From NCBI RefSeq assembly GCF_028737215.1, contig NZ_JAQZAM010000028.1, positions 1 through 53,586 on the forward strand: a DNA stretch of 53,586 nt, written 5' to 3'. A program made the translations under genes and the position numbers. Below are positions 1 to 7,614 of this stretch, piece by piece. Position 1 is the stretch's first letter, and each line of letters opens with the position of its first letter. This stretch comes from Actinomycetospora chibensis (lineage in GTDB: Bacteria; Actinomycetota; Actinomycetes; Mycobacteriales; Pseudonocardiaceae). Under the pieces are notes generated by a model. The model was not told the origin of the DNA. It saw nothing but the letters and a program-made list of their open reading frames with translations, and made no database searches.

Positions 1-51
1 CGCACACCAAGATCTTGTCAGAGTCGTGCCCGATGATTCGTCAGACACGCC

Positions 52-2853
52 CTAGCCCGTGTTCCGCATCCCCGCCGAGATCCCGTTGACCGTCAGCAGC
101 AGGGCCCGCTGCAGGTCCGGGTCGGGCTCGTCGACCTTGCGTCGCTCCGCGAGCGTGTGCACCTGCAGGTGGTGCAGCGGCTCGAGGTACCCCTCGCGGA
201 TGTCCAGCGTGCGGCGCAGCAGCGGGTTGCCGCCCAGCAGCTCGTCACCGGGGGTGAGCTTGAGGACCTCGCGCTCGGTCGTCCGGTGCTCCTTCTTGAT
301 GATCTCGAAGACCTCCTGCAGCTCGGGGTCCACGAGTTCGGAGACGTAGAACCCGGCGATGCGCATGTCGGTCTTCGCCAGCGTCATCTCGACGTTGGAG
401 ATGAGGTTGGCGAAGAACGCCCAGTCGCGCATCTCGTCGATGACCTCGGAGTAGCCGGCGTCGTGCGCGGCCTTCAGCCCGCTGCCGAGCCCGAACCAGC
501 CGGGGACGATCATCCGCGTCTGGGTCCAGCCGAACACCCACGGGATCGCGCGCAGGTCCTCCAGGGACGTCTGGCCCCCGGCGCCGGGGCGCTTGCCCGG
601 CCGCGAGCCCACGTTGAGCATCGAGAGCTCGTCGACCGGCGTGGCCTGGGTGAAGAAGTCCGGCAGGCCCTCGTGCTCGATGAGCTTGGTGTAGGCGTCC
701 TGGGCGGCGTCGGAGATGACGTCCATCGCCTCGTCCCAGCGCTTGAGCGTCGCCGCCTCCACCCGCGAGGTCTGGTGCAGCAGCGTCGCGTCCAGCACCG
801 CCGAGAGCATGATCTCGAGGTTGTCCTTCGCCAGCGCGGGCAGCGAGTACTTGTCGGAGATGACCTCGCCCTGCTCGGTCACCTTCATCACCGCGTCGAC
901 GACGCCGTGCGGCTGGGCCGCGATCGCCTCGCCGGCCGGCCCGCCCCCGCGCCCAACCGAGCCCCCGCGGCCGTGGAAGAGGCGCAGCCGCACGCCGTGC
1001 TTGGCGGCGACGTCGCGCAGCTGGCGCTGAGCCTGGTGGATCGACCACTGCGACGTGGTCAGACCGGCGCCCTTGTTGGAGTCGGAGTAGCCCAGCATCA
1101 TCTCCTGGACGTCGCCGCGGGCCGCCACGAGCGCCCGGTACGACGGGTCCGACAGCATCCCGTCGAGCAGGTCTCCGGAGATCTTCAGCTCGGTCGCCGT
1201 CTCGAACAGCGGGACGATGTCGATCGACGCGGCGGCCTCGACGGAATCGCCCGCCCCGCCGGTGATCTCGACGAGGCCCGCCTCCCGCGCGAGCACCGCG
1301 ACGGCGAGGATGTCGTCGACGTTCTGCGCCATCGAGATGACGTAGGTGTGCAGGGCCTCCTCGCCGTAGGTCTCCTGCACCGTGCGGATGCAGTCGAAGA
1401 CCTCGAGCGTCTCCTTGAAGCTGTCGTCCCCGATGCCCTCCCAGTTGCGCCGCGGGGTCAGCGCCCGGCGCCCGGCCAGCTCCTTCGACAGCACCTCGGT
1501 GCGTCCGGCGTGGTCGAGCTCGCCGTACGGGGTGTCCAGCTCGTCGAGGCGGTCGAACAGCGACTGCAGCGCCGTGTGGTGGAAGCTCGAGTGCTCGCGG
1601 ACGTCGACGCTGGCCAGGTGCAGCCCGACGGCGTTCGCCGAGCGCATGACGTCGCGCAGGCCGCCGTCGGCGATCCGCTCGCCCTGGTGGGCGCGCAGCG
1701 AGCGGTCCATGACGACGAGGTCGCGCAGGTACTCGTCCGCCCCCAGGTAGTCGCGCCCCGGCTGGTGCGGGGTGCCCTCGACGTAGCGGCGCCGCGTGTT
1801 CTCCAGCCGCGCGTGGATGTAGGAGCACTTGAGCCGGTAGGGCTCCTCGGCGTTGAGCCGCACGAACCGGTCGTAGACCTCCGGCAGCGCGCGGCGGTCG
1901 CGGGCGAGGCTGCGCCGCAGGTCCTCGCTGACCCCGACCAGCCGCGTCGACACCGACAGCTCCTGGACGAGGTCCTCGAGCAGTTCGGACTGGATGCGCA
2001 CGCCGCGCTCGCCGTAGATCCGCATGGTCTCGAGCGTCAGCTCGGCGGTGACGTTGGGGTTGCCGTCGCGGTCGCCACCGACCCAGCAGCCGAGGACGAG
2101 GGGCCGCGAGCCCTCCGGCAGGTGCAGGCCCACACGGGCGAGCTGCTCGTCGAGCTCCGCGAGCACCTCGGGCACCGAGCGGCGTCCGAGCTGGTCGAGG
2201 TAGTAGGACACCGAGCGGGCCTCGTCGAGCACCGTCGGGCGTTCGGGGCGGATCTCGTCGGTCTGCCAGATGAGGTCGACCAGACGGTGCAGCCGGACCT
2301 CGGCCTGCTCCTCGGGCAGGTCGCGGGCCAGGACGTCCGCGATCGCCCGGAGCTTGCCGAGCACCGACTGGCGCTGCGCCTCCGTCGGGTGCGCGGTGAA
2401 CGTCGGCTTGAGCTCGAGGCGCGACAGCGCGGTGTCGAGCTCGTTCGGGTCGGCGTCGGCGACGAGCCGGTCCACGACCTCGTGCAGCGGACCGCGGCCC
2501 TCCGCGTGCACCGCCGCACGCTCCTCGGCGCGGTGCAGCTGCTCGGCCAGGTTGGCGAGGTGGAAGTACGTCGCGAACGCCCGCCCGAGGACCGCGGCCG
2601 TGCCCGGGTCGAGCTCGCCGAGCAGGTCGGGGATCTCGGTGTCGCCCCGCTCCGGGACCTCGCGCACCAGCCGGCGGACCTTCTCGACGAGCTCGAGCAT
2701 GTCGTCGCCGTGCTGCGCGGCGAGCGTGCGCCCGAGCAGCGTCGAGAGCCGCCGGATGTCGGCTCGCAGCGCGGAGTGCTCGGTCTCGGAGGCGACGGTG
2801 CCCTCGGTGGAGACGCGGTCGGCTCGGGCGGAGCGCTGTCCGGTGTCGCTCAT
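52..2853 (-). CDS. ppc: Phosphoenolpyruvate carboxylase
   Basis: Carboxylates phosphoenolpyruvate with bicarbonate to give oxaloacetate, the anaplerotic feed of the TCA cycle; cytosolic and normally a tetramer. The 933-residue product has the usual length and ends in the conserved GMRNTG tail. The catalytic histidine lies in FTAHPTEA (about residue 155), the glycine-rich loop in FHGRGGSVGRGGGP, and the GYSDSNKGAG block is intact. The frame stays open upstream of 2853, but I chose the ATG at 2853 because AGGAGG sits just before it and the extra N-terminal 30 residues are arginine-rich and unlike the family. The next gene upstream on the same strand ends 99 bases away, so it probably has its own promoter. 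Confidence 0.97.
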   Translation of the reverse strand: MSDTGQRSARADRVSTEGTVASETEHSALRADIRRLSTLLGRTLAAQHGDDMLELVEKVRRLVREVPERGDTEIPDLLGELDPGTAAVLGRAFATYFHLANLAEQLHRAEERAAVHAEGRGPLHEVVDRLVADADPNELDTALSRLELKPTFTAHPTEAQRQSVLGKLRAIADVLARDLPEEQAEVRLHRLVDLIWQTDEIRPERPTVLDEARSVSYYLDQLGRRSVPEVLAELDEQLARVGLHLPEGSRPLVLGCWVGGDRDGNPNVTAELTLETMRIYGERGVRIQSELLEDLVQELSVSTRLVGVSEDLRRSLARDRRALPEVYDRFVRLNAEEPYRLKCSYIHARLENTRRRYVEGTPHQPGRDYLGADEYLRDLVVMDRSLRAHQGERIADGGLRDVMRSANAVGLHLASVDVREHSSFHHTALQSLFDRLDELDTPYGELDHAGRTEVLSKELAGRRALTPRRNWEGIGDDSFKETLEVFDCIRTVQETYGEEALHTYVISMAQNVDDILAVAVLAREAGLVEITGGAGDSVEAAASIDIVPLFETATELKISGDLLDGMLSDPSYRALVAARGDVQEMMLGYSDSNKGAGLTTSQWSIHQAQRQLRDVAAKHGVRLRLFHGRGGSVGRGGGPAGEAIAAQPHGVVDAVMKVTEQGEVISDKYSLPALAKDNLEIMLSAVLDATLLHQTSRVEAATLKRWDEAMDVISDAAQDAYTKLIEHEGLPDFFTQATPVDELSMLNVGSRPGKRPGAGGQTSLEDLRAIPWVFGWTQTRMIVPGWFGLGSGLKAAHDAGYSEVIDEMRDWAFFANLISNVEMTLAKTDMRIAGFYVSELVDPELQEVFEIIKKEHRTTEREVLKLTPGDELLGGNPLLRRTLDIREGYLEPLHHLQVHTLAERRKVDEPDPDLQRALLLTVNGISAGMRNTG

Positions 2854-2952
2854 CGGTCGTCCTCCTGGTCGGCGTTCCCTCCTGGTGGGTCCGCGACGGT
2901 GGGGACGCCGACAGATTGTGCCCCCGATCGGCGGTCCCGACACCCCCGAGGG

Positions 2953-3423
2953 TCACCCCGCGCCTGCGACCTCCGGGAGGAGCCCGAGGCCGGTGAGGAG
3001 GCCGTGGTGGTCCCAGAGCGTCCGGTACTCGGTGATCCGCTCCTTGCGCACGGCGACCACCGAGATCGCGAGGACCTCGACGGACCGGCCGGTGGGGGCG
3101 ACGCCGGGCAGCAGCCACGGCAGCTCGCGGTCGTGGGTGAACGCGACGCGCTCCTCGTCGACCACCCGGAACCGGTCGCCGGTGCGTGAGACGCGGGTGC
3201 TGGTGAGGTCGGCGGGGCGGTGGGGGAGGACGTCGTCGGCGAGGTGGCGGCGCAGGTCGTCCGCGCCGCGCGCCCCCGTGCCGGCCGGGAGCGTCGAGAA
3301 CGCCACCTCCGGGGCGACCCGTGCCATCGCGGCCTCGAGGTCGCCGTCACCGAAGACCGCGGTGGCGAAGGCGTCGCGGGCCCGCTCGACCGCGACCATG
3401 AGGTCCTGAACGGCCTTGGTCAC
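2953..3423 (-). CDS. SnoaL/NTF2-like small protein
   Basis: A protein of about 156 residues with the alpha+beta cone pattern of the NTF2-like/SnoaL superfamily: an N-terminal helix (VERARDAFATAVF), a strand region, and the terminal VEVLAISVVAVRKERITEYRTLWD strands. Members are isomerases, cyclases or ligand-binding modules, and no substrate can be deduced. Two starts are possible. The GTG at 3423 has a GGGAGG site almost touching it; the ATG at 3399 has a weaker AGGA five bases upstream. It lies 43 bases downstream of the ECF sigma gene on the same strand, and SnoaL-like domains are frequent companions or tails of ECF sigma factors, so co-transcription is likely. Confidence 0.75.
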   Translation of the reverse strand: MTKAVQDLMVAVERARDAFATAVFGDGDLEAAMARVAPEVAFSTLPAGTGARGADDLRRHLADDVLPHRPADLTSTRVSRTGDRFRVVDEERVAFTHDRELPWLLPGVAPTGRSVEVLAISVVAVRKERITEYRTLWDHHGLLTGLGLLPEVAGAG

Positions 3424-3466
3424 CTCCCGATCGTCGCACCTGCGCCGCCGGTTCGGCAGCGGATGC

Positions 3467-4699
3467 TCAGGCCAGGGCGTCGAGCCGCCGGGCGAGCAGG
3501 TCGCGCTCCACGTCGTTCGCCGTGAGCATCGCCGCCTCCTCGAGCGCGACCCGCGCCGCGTCGGGCCGCCCGGCACGGCGCAGCAGCTCCCCGCGGGCGG
3601 CGGCGAGGTAGCCGTAGCCGGCGAGCCGGGGCTCGTCGGCGAGGGCGTCCAGCGCGGCGAGGCCGGCGTCGGGACCGTCGGCGAACCCCAGGGCGACCGC
3701 CCGGTTGAGCGCCACGACGGGGGACGGCCAACGCGCGGCGAGCACGTCGTAGAGCCCGACGATCTCGACCCAGTCGGTGTCGTCGGCCTCCCGCGCGTCG
3801 GCGTGGACGGCGGCGATCGCGGCGAGCACCGCGTAGCGGCTCACGGGACGGGCCGGCAACGCCTCGAGGACCAGGGACCGGCCCTCGGCGATCATGGCGG
3901 CGTCCCAGCGGGACCGGTCCTGGTCGGCGAGCAGGACGAGCTCGCCGTCGGGGCCGGTGCGGGTTCCGCGACGCGCGTCGGTGAGCAGGACGAGCGCGAG
4001 CAGCCCGGCGACGTCGGGGTCGTCGGGGAACCGCGAGCGCAGCAGGCGCGCCAGGTCGTGGGCCCGGTCGAGCAGATCGTCGCGGACGAGCGTCGCCCCG
4101 GCCGGCGCCGTGTGACCGGTGGTGAGCACGAGGTGCACGACGCTGAGCACCCCGCCGAGACGGCGAGGCATCTCGTCCGCGCCCGGGACGCGGAACGGCA
4201 CCCCGGCCGCGGCGATCTTCTTCTTCGCCCGGGTGAGCCGGGCGGCCATCGTCGGCTCGGTGACGAGGAACCCCCGCGCGATCTCGGGCGTCGAGAGCCC
4301 GCCGAGCAGGCGCAGGGTCAGCGCGACCCGGGCTTCCGCGGTGAGCGCGGGGTGGCAGCACGTGAACAGCAGCGCCAGCAGGTCGTCGGGTTCCCGCCCG
4401 CCCGGTGCTCCGAGGGGTTCCGGAGCCACCTCGTCGACCACCAGCAGCGGCAGCGCCCGTGCGGCCACGGCCGATCGGCGGTGGAGGTCGAGCGCGCGTC
4501 GGCGGGCCGCGGTGGTCAGCCAGGCACCCGGTCGCGCCGGGACACCGTCGCCCCACGCGACCAGCGCCTGGGCGTAGGCCTCCTGCACGCACTCCTCGGC
4601 GAGGTCGAGATCGCGCGTGACGCGCACCGTCGCGGCGAGCACGGAGGCCCACTCGCGACGGTGCGCGTCGGCGACGGCCCCGGCGGGGTCGGCGCTCAT
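3467..4699 (-). CDS. ECF sigma factor with C-terminal TPR-like extension (ECF42 type)
   Basis: A 410-residue alternative sigma factor. Region 2 spans about residues 10-80 (LAEECVQEAYAQALVAW) and region 4 about 110-180 (TLRLLGGLSTPEIARGFL, then EPTMAARLTRAKKKI). A helical TPR-like half follows to the end (NRAVALGFADGPDAGLAALDAL). ECF42 factors are known for this long C-terminal extension, for lacking an anti-sigma partner and for being encoded with DGPF-motif proteins. That is exactly the arrangement here, with the DGPF gene ending 7 bases upstream. The ATG at 4699 is the natural start; the open frame beyond it belongs to no recognisable domain. Targets cannot be read from the sequence. Confidence 0.9.
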   Translation of the reverse strand: MSADPAGAVADAHRREWASVLAATVRVTRDLDLAEECVQEAYAQALVAWGDGVPARPGAWLTTAARRRALDLHRRSAVAARALPLLVVDEVAPEPLGAPGGREPDDLLALLFTCCHPALTAEARVALTLRLLGGLSTPEIARGFLVTEPTMAARLTRAKKKIAAAGVPFRVPGADEMPRRLGGVLSVVHLVLTTGHTAPAGATLVRDDLLDRAHDLARLLRSRFPDDPDVAGLLALVLLTDARRGTRTGPDGELVLLADQDRSRWDAAMIAEGRSLVLEALPARPVSRYAVLAAIAAVHADAREADDTDWVEIVGLYDVLAARWPSPVVALNRAVALGFADGPDAGLAALDALADEPRLAGYGYLAAARGELLRRAGRPDAARVALEEAAMLTANDVERDLLARRLDALA

Positions 4700-4706
4700 C
4701 GCGATC

Positions 4707-5087
4707 TCACATGTCCCGCAGCGGTCGCACCTCGACGCCGCCGAACGGCGCCGGCACCTCCCGCGCCAGCGCCAGCGCGGTGTCGAGGTCGGGCACCTCG
4801 ACGAGGTAGAACCCGCCCAGCGCCTCCTTGGTCTCGACGAAGGGCCCGTCGGTGACCAGGGCGTCCTCGCCCGCGGCGAACCCGTCGCGGTCCTGGCTGC
4901 CGCCGCCGCCCGGGCTGCGCACCGTGGTGGCCGTCGCCGTCGGGTGGAGCCACCCGCCGCCGCGCAGCACGTCCCCGTGCACGGCGCCGAAGCGGCCGTG
5001 GGCGGCCAGGATCTCGCCGGCCTCGTGCTCACCGACCGCCGCCCAGGAGGCCTCGTCCTCGTACAGCAGGATCAGGTACTGGCCCAT
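4707..5087 (-). CDS. DGPF-motif YCII-related protein
   Basis: A 126-residue dimeric alpha-beta (YCII/DGPF) protein. It starts MGQYLILLYEDE and carries the diagnostic TDGPFVETKEALGGFYLVEV core at about residues 80-100. A GAGGAG ribosome site precedes the ATG. It ends 7 bases before the ECF42-type sigma gene and is surely in the same operon. DGPF proteins are genetically linked to ECF42 sigma factors and are proposed to act with them, but their biochemical role is not established. The 127-base gap to the divergent gene at 5215 must hold promoters for both directions. Confidence 0.92.
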   Translation of the reverse strand: MGQYLILLYEDEASWAAVGEHEAGEILAAHGRFGAVHGDVLRGGGWLHPTATATTVRSPGGGGSQDRDGFAAGEDALVTDGPFVETKEALGGFYLVEVPDLDTALALAREVPAPFGGVEVRPLRDM

Positions 5088-5214
5088 GTCGTCTCCTCGA
5101 CTCCCGGGGCCCCGTGGCGGGGCCCTCATCATGACGTCGCGGAGCGGCCCCGGGAATCGACAGCTCGGATGTGTGCGGGTTGCCGGAGGCCGCGTGCGGG
5201 GCACCCGGCCCCCG

Positions 5215-6252
5215 ATGAGCACCACCGTGGGCAACAGCCCGTACGCCGAGTCCAGCGGATCCTTCACGCGGCGCGGACCGCGGTTCACCGACCGGATCGT
5301 CGCCTCGCCGTCCTCGGAGCAGGAGTGGCAGGCCGAGCCCGGCCGGTACCGCCTGGTCGCGTCCCTGGCCTGCCCCTGGGCGCACCGCTCGGTCATCGTG
5401 CGGCGCCTGATGGGTCTCGAGGACGCGATCTCGCTGGCGATCGTCGACCCGTTGCAGGACGACCGGTCGTGGCGCTTCAGCCTCGACGAGGACGGCCGCG
5501 ACCCGGTGCTCGGCTACCGGTACCTCTCGGAGGCCTACCTCGCGCGCGACCCGGAGAACGGCACCGAGAACGGGGTGTCCGTCCCGGCGATCGTGGAGGA
5601 GTCCACCGGGCGCCTCGTCACGAACGACTATCCGCAGATCACGGTCGACCTCGGGATCGAGTGGGCGAAGTACCAGCGCCCCGGCGCACCGATGCTGTAC
5701 CCGGAGGAGCTGCGCGAGGAGATCGACGCGGTCAACGAGGGCGTCTTCCACGACGTCAACAACGGCGTCTACAAGGCGGGCTTCGCCACGAAGCAGGCGC
5801 GCTACGAGGAGGCGTACACGGCGCTGTTCGCCCGGCTCGACGAGCTCGACGAGCGCCTGGCCGACCGGCGCTACCTCGTCGGCGACCACATCACCGAGGC
5901 CGACATCCGGCTGTTCACCACGCTGGTGCGCTTCGACGCGGTGTATCACGGCCACTTCAAGTGCAACCGGCAGAAGCTCGCCGAGTTCGGGAACCTCTGG
6001 CCGTACGCCCGCGACCTGTACCAGACCCCCGGCTTCGGGGACACGGTCGACTTCGACCACGTCAAGCGGCACTACCACCAGGTGCACACGTCGATCAACC
6101 CGACGCAGATCGTGCCGCTGGGCCCGGAGCCCTCGGTGTGGCTCGAACCGCACCGGCGCGAGGGGCTCGGCGGGACCCCGTTCGGCCCGGACGGCACCCC
6201 GCCCGAGCCGCTCGACGCCCCGCTGCGCCCGCTGCCGCCCCTCGAGGGCTAG
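5215..6252 (+). CDS. Glutathionyl-hydroquinone-reductase-like GST-fold protein
   Basis: A 345-residue member of the Xi-class GST family (YqjG/ECM4-like). The N-terminal thioredoxin-like half carries the active-site CPWA (ACPWAHRSVIVRR, Cys about residue 53). The C-terminal half has the conserved HITEADIRLFTTLVRFD and FKCNRQKL blocks. Relatives reductively remove a thiol from quinone conjugates. Actinomycetes generally use mycothiol rather than glutathione, so the physiological thiol is uncertain. Start is the ATG at 5215; no strong ribosome site sits close to it. It is monocistronic, bounded downstream by a perfect inverted-repeat terminator. Confidence 0.9.
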   Translation: MSTTVGNSPYAESSGSFTRRGPRFTDRIVASPSSEQEWQAEPGRYRLVASLACPWAHRSVIVRRLMGLEDAISLAIVDPLQDDRSWRFSLDEDGRDPVLGYRYLSEAYLARDPENGTENGVSVPAIVEESTGRLVTNDYPQITVDLGIEWAKYQRPGAPMLYPEELREEIDAVNEGVFHDVNNGVYKAGFATKQARYEEAYTALFARLDELDERLADRRYLVGDHITEADIRLFTTLVRFDAVYHGHFKCNRQKLAEFGNLWPYARDLYQTPGFGDTVDFDHVKRHYHQVHTSINPTQIVPLGPEPSVWLEPHRREGLGGTPFGPDGTPPEPLDAPLRPLPPLEG

Positions 6253-6256
6253 CGCC

Positions 6257-6300
6257 ACGGGAGTGATCCGGGTCGTCGGGACGACCCGGATCACTCCCGT
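6257..6300. terminator. Bidirectional terminator between convergent genes
   Basis: Perfect inverted repeat: arms 6257-6276 and 6281-6300 (20 bp each, core GATCCGGGTCGT) around the loop CGGG. It lies between two convergent stop codons (6252 and 6306), which is the expected place for a shared terminator. There is no U-tract, as is common in GC-rich actinomycetes. Confidence 0.85.
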
Positions 6301-6305
6301 GGGCG

Positions 6306-7487
6306 TCAGCCCTTCGACGCCACCTCGTCGGCGTACTTCTTGGTCATGTGCTCGACGGCGGCCGTCTGCGAGGCCGAGTGACCCTCGCGTGCCGCGGCGG
6401 CGCGGGACTTCGCGGCGAGCGTCGACTCGGCGTGGGTGCGGCCGGAACCCTGGAAATGGGGGGCCACCTGCTCGGCGACGAGCTCCCAGGACCGCCTGGT
6501 CGCCTGCGGGTTGGCCCACTCGTGGCCCATGAGCAGCATGCAGCCGAAGCCGCCCGACTGGTCGGCGAGCCGCTGGACCTGCGCGCGGCCGTCCTCCGGC
6601 GTCCCGATCGCCCCGATCCCGGCCTCGTTGACGAAGTCGATCATCTCCTTGACGTCGCCGCCCTCGACGGCCATCTGCGGGAACGCCGCGGTCTTCTGGA
6701 AGTAGCGGAACCACTCCTCGATGCCGAACTCGACGTCGCGGTAGGCCTGCTCGCGGGTCTCGGCGATGTGCATGAGGCCGACGAGACGCCAGCCCGAACG
6801 GTCGGGGGTCGGCTGCCCGAAGTGCGCCGCGCGCTCCTCGACCACGCTCCAGTGGTGGGCGAGGGCGTCGAACCCGTCCTGGGTCAGCGTCGCGCCGATC
6901 GAGAGCAGCCCGGTGCCGTGACGGCCGGCGAGCCGCGGTCCGGTCGGCGAGGCCACGGCGGCGACGGCCATGTCGAAGCGCGGCTCGGTGTAGGGCCGCA
7001 GCTGCAGCTGGGCGTCGACGAGGTTGTGCGTCTTCGTCTGCTCGGTGACGCTCTCGCCGGCGAGCAGCCGCATGATGATGTCGAGGTTGACGTCGAGCAG
7101 TTCCCGTGTGTCGGTGGGGTTGAGGCCGATCATCGCGGAGTCCGACGGCAGCGAGCCGGGCCCGACCCCGAGCATCGTGCGGCCGCGGGTGAGGTGGTCG
7201 AGCAGCACCATCCGGTCGGCCACCCACAGCGGGTTGTGATAGCTGACCGACGTCACCCCGGTGCCGAGCTTGATGTTCTTCGTGCGCTCCGCCGCCGCCG
7301 CGATGAAGATCTCCGGCGAGGCGATGATCTCGGTGCCGGCCGAGTGGTGCTCGCCGATCCACGCCTCGTCGATCCCGAGCCGGTCGAGATGCTCGACCAG
7401 CTCCAGGTCGCGCTGCAGCGCGAGCGTGGGGTTGATGCCCGCGGGGTGGAACGGGGCCAGGAACGTGCCGAAGCGCAACCTGCTCAC
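6306..7487 (-). CDS. LLM-class flavin-dependent monooxygenase
   Basis: A 393-residue luciferase-like TIM-barrel enzyme that uses reduced FMN and oxygen. Visible signatures are the FGTFLAPFHP start, the WIGEHHSAGTEI block, the GTGVTSVSYHNPLWVADRMVLLD segment and the terminal QMAVEGG/EMIDF region. Its closest named relatives in memory are limonene 1,2-monooxygenase-like proteins; the substrate is unknown. Translation begins at the GTG at 7487, with GAGGAG eight bases upstream. It is divergent from the TPP enzyme across a 127-base gap that contains a TGAC-N4-GTCA palindrome. Confidence 0.9.
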   Translation of the reverse strand: MSRLRFGTFLAPFHPAGINPTLALQRDLELVEHLDRLGIDEAWIGEHHSAGTEIIASPEIFIAAAAERTKNIKLGTGVTSVSYHNPLWVADRMVLLDHLTRGRTMLGVGPGSLPSDSAMIGLNPTDTRELLDVNLDIIMRLLAGESVTEQTKTHNLVDAQLQLRPYTEPRFDMAVAAVASPTGPRLAGRHGTGLLSIGATLTQDGFDALAHHWSVVEERAAHFGQPTPDRSGWRLVGLMHIAETREQAYRDVEFGIEEWFRYFQKTAAFPQMAVEGGDVKEMIDFVNEAGIGAIGTPEDGRAQVQRLADQSGGFGCMLLMGHEWANPQATRRSWELVAEQVAPHFQGSGRTHAESTLAAKSRAAAAREGHSASQTAAVEHMTKKYADEVASKG

Positions 7488-7544
7488 CGGTGCGTCTCCT
7501 CTGCGATCGGGATGTCGTGGGGGGCGACACCGTGACGCTACGCA

Positions 7545-7556
7545 TGACTCGTGTCA
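7545..7556. promoter_or_regulatory. Operator-like palindrome TGAC-N4-GTCA
   Basis: A perfect 4+4 palindrome (TGACTCGTGTCA), embedded in a wider GTGAC...GTCAC arrangement, in the middle of the divergent gap between the LLM monooxygenase and the TPP enzyme. The position suggests a regulator site shared by both genes, but no local regulator gene is evident. Confidence 0.35.
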
Positions 7557-7614
7557 CACGTCGATGCCTGCGTCGCCCTCACATGGCGCCGTGCCCCACC
7601 GGGGAGCCTCGGGT

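Noticed and set aside
157..3189. A 1010-codon open frame on the plus strand opposite ppc
   Set aside because: It is antisense to a complete, motif-bearing PEP carboxylase. Long stop-free antisense frames are expected in very GC-rich coding DNA, and the translation is low-complexity and R/V/L/E-rich with no domain.
7564..7614. ATG at 7564 as start of the TPP enzyme
   Set aside because: The extra 17 residues are not family-like, and the GTG at 7615 has a well-placed GGGGAG site.
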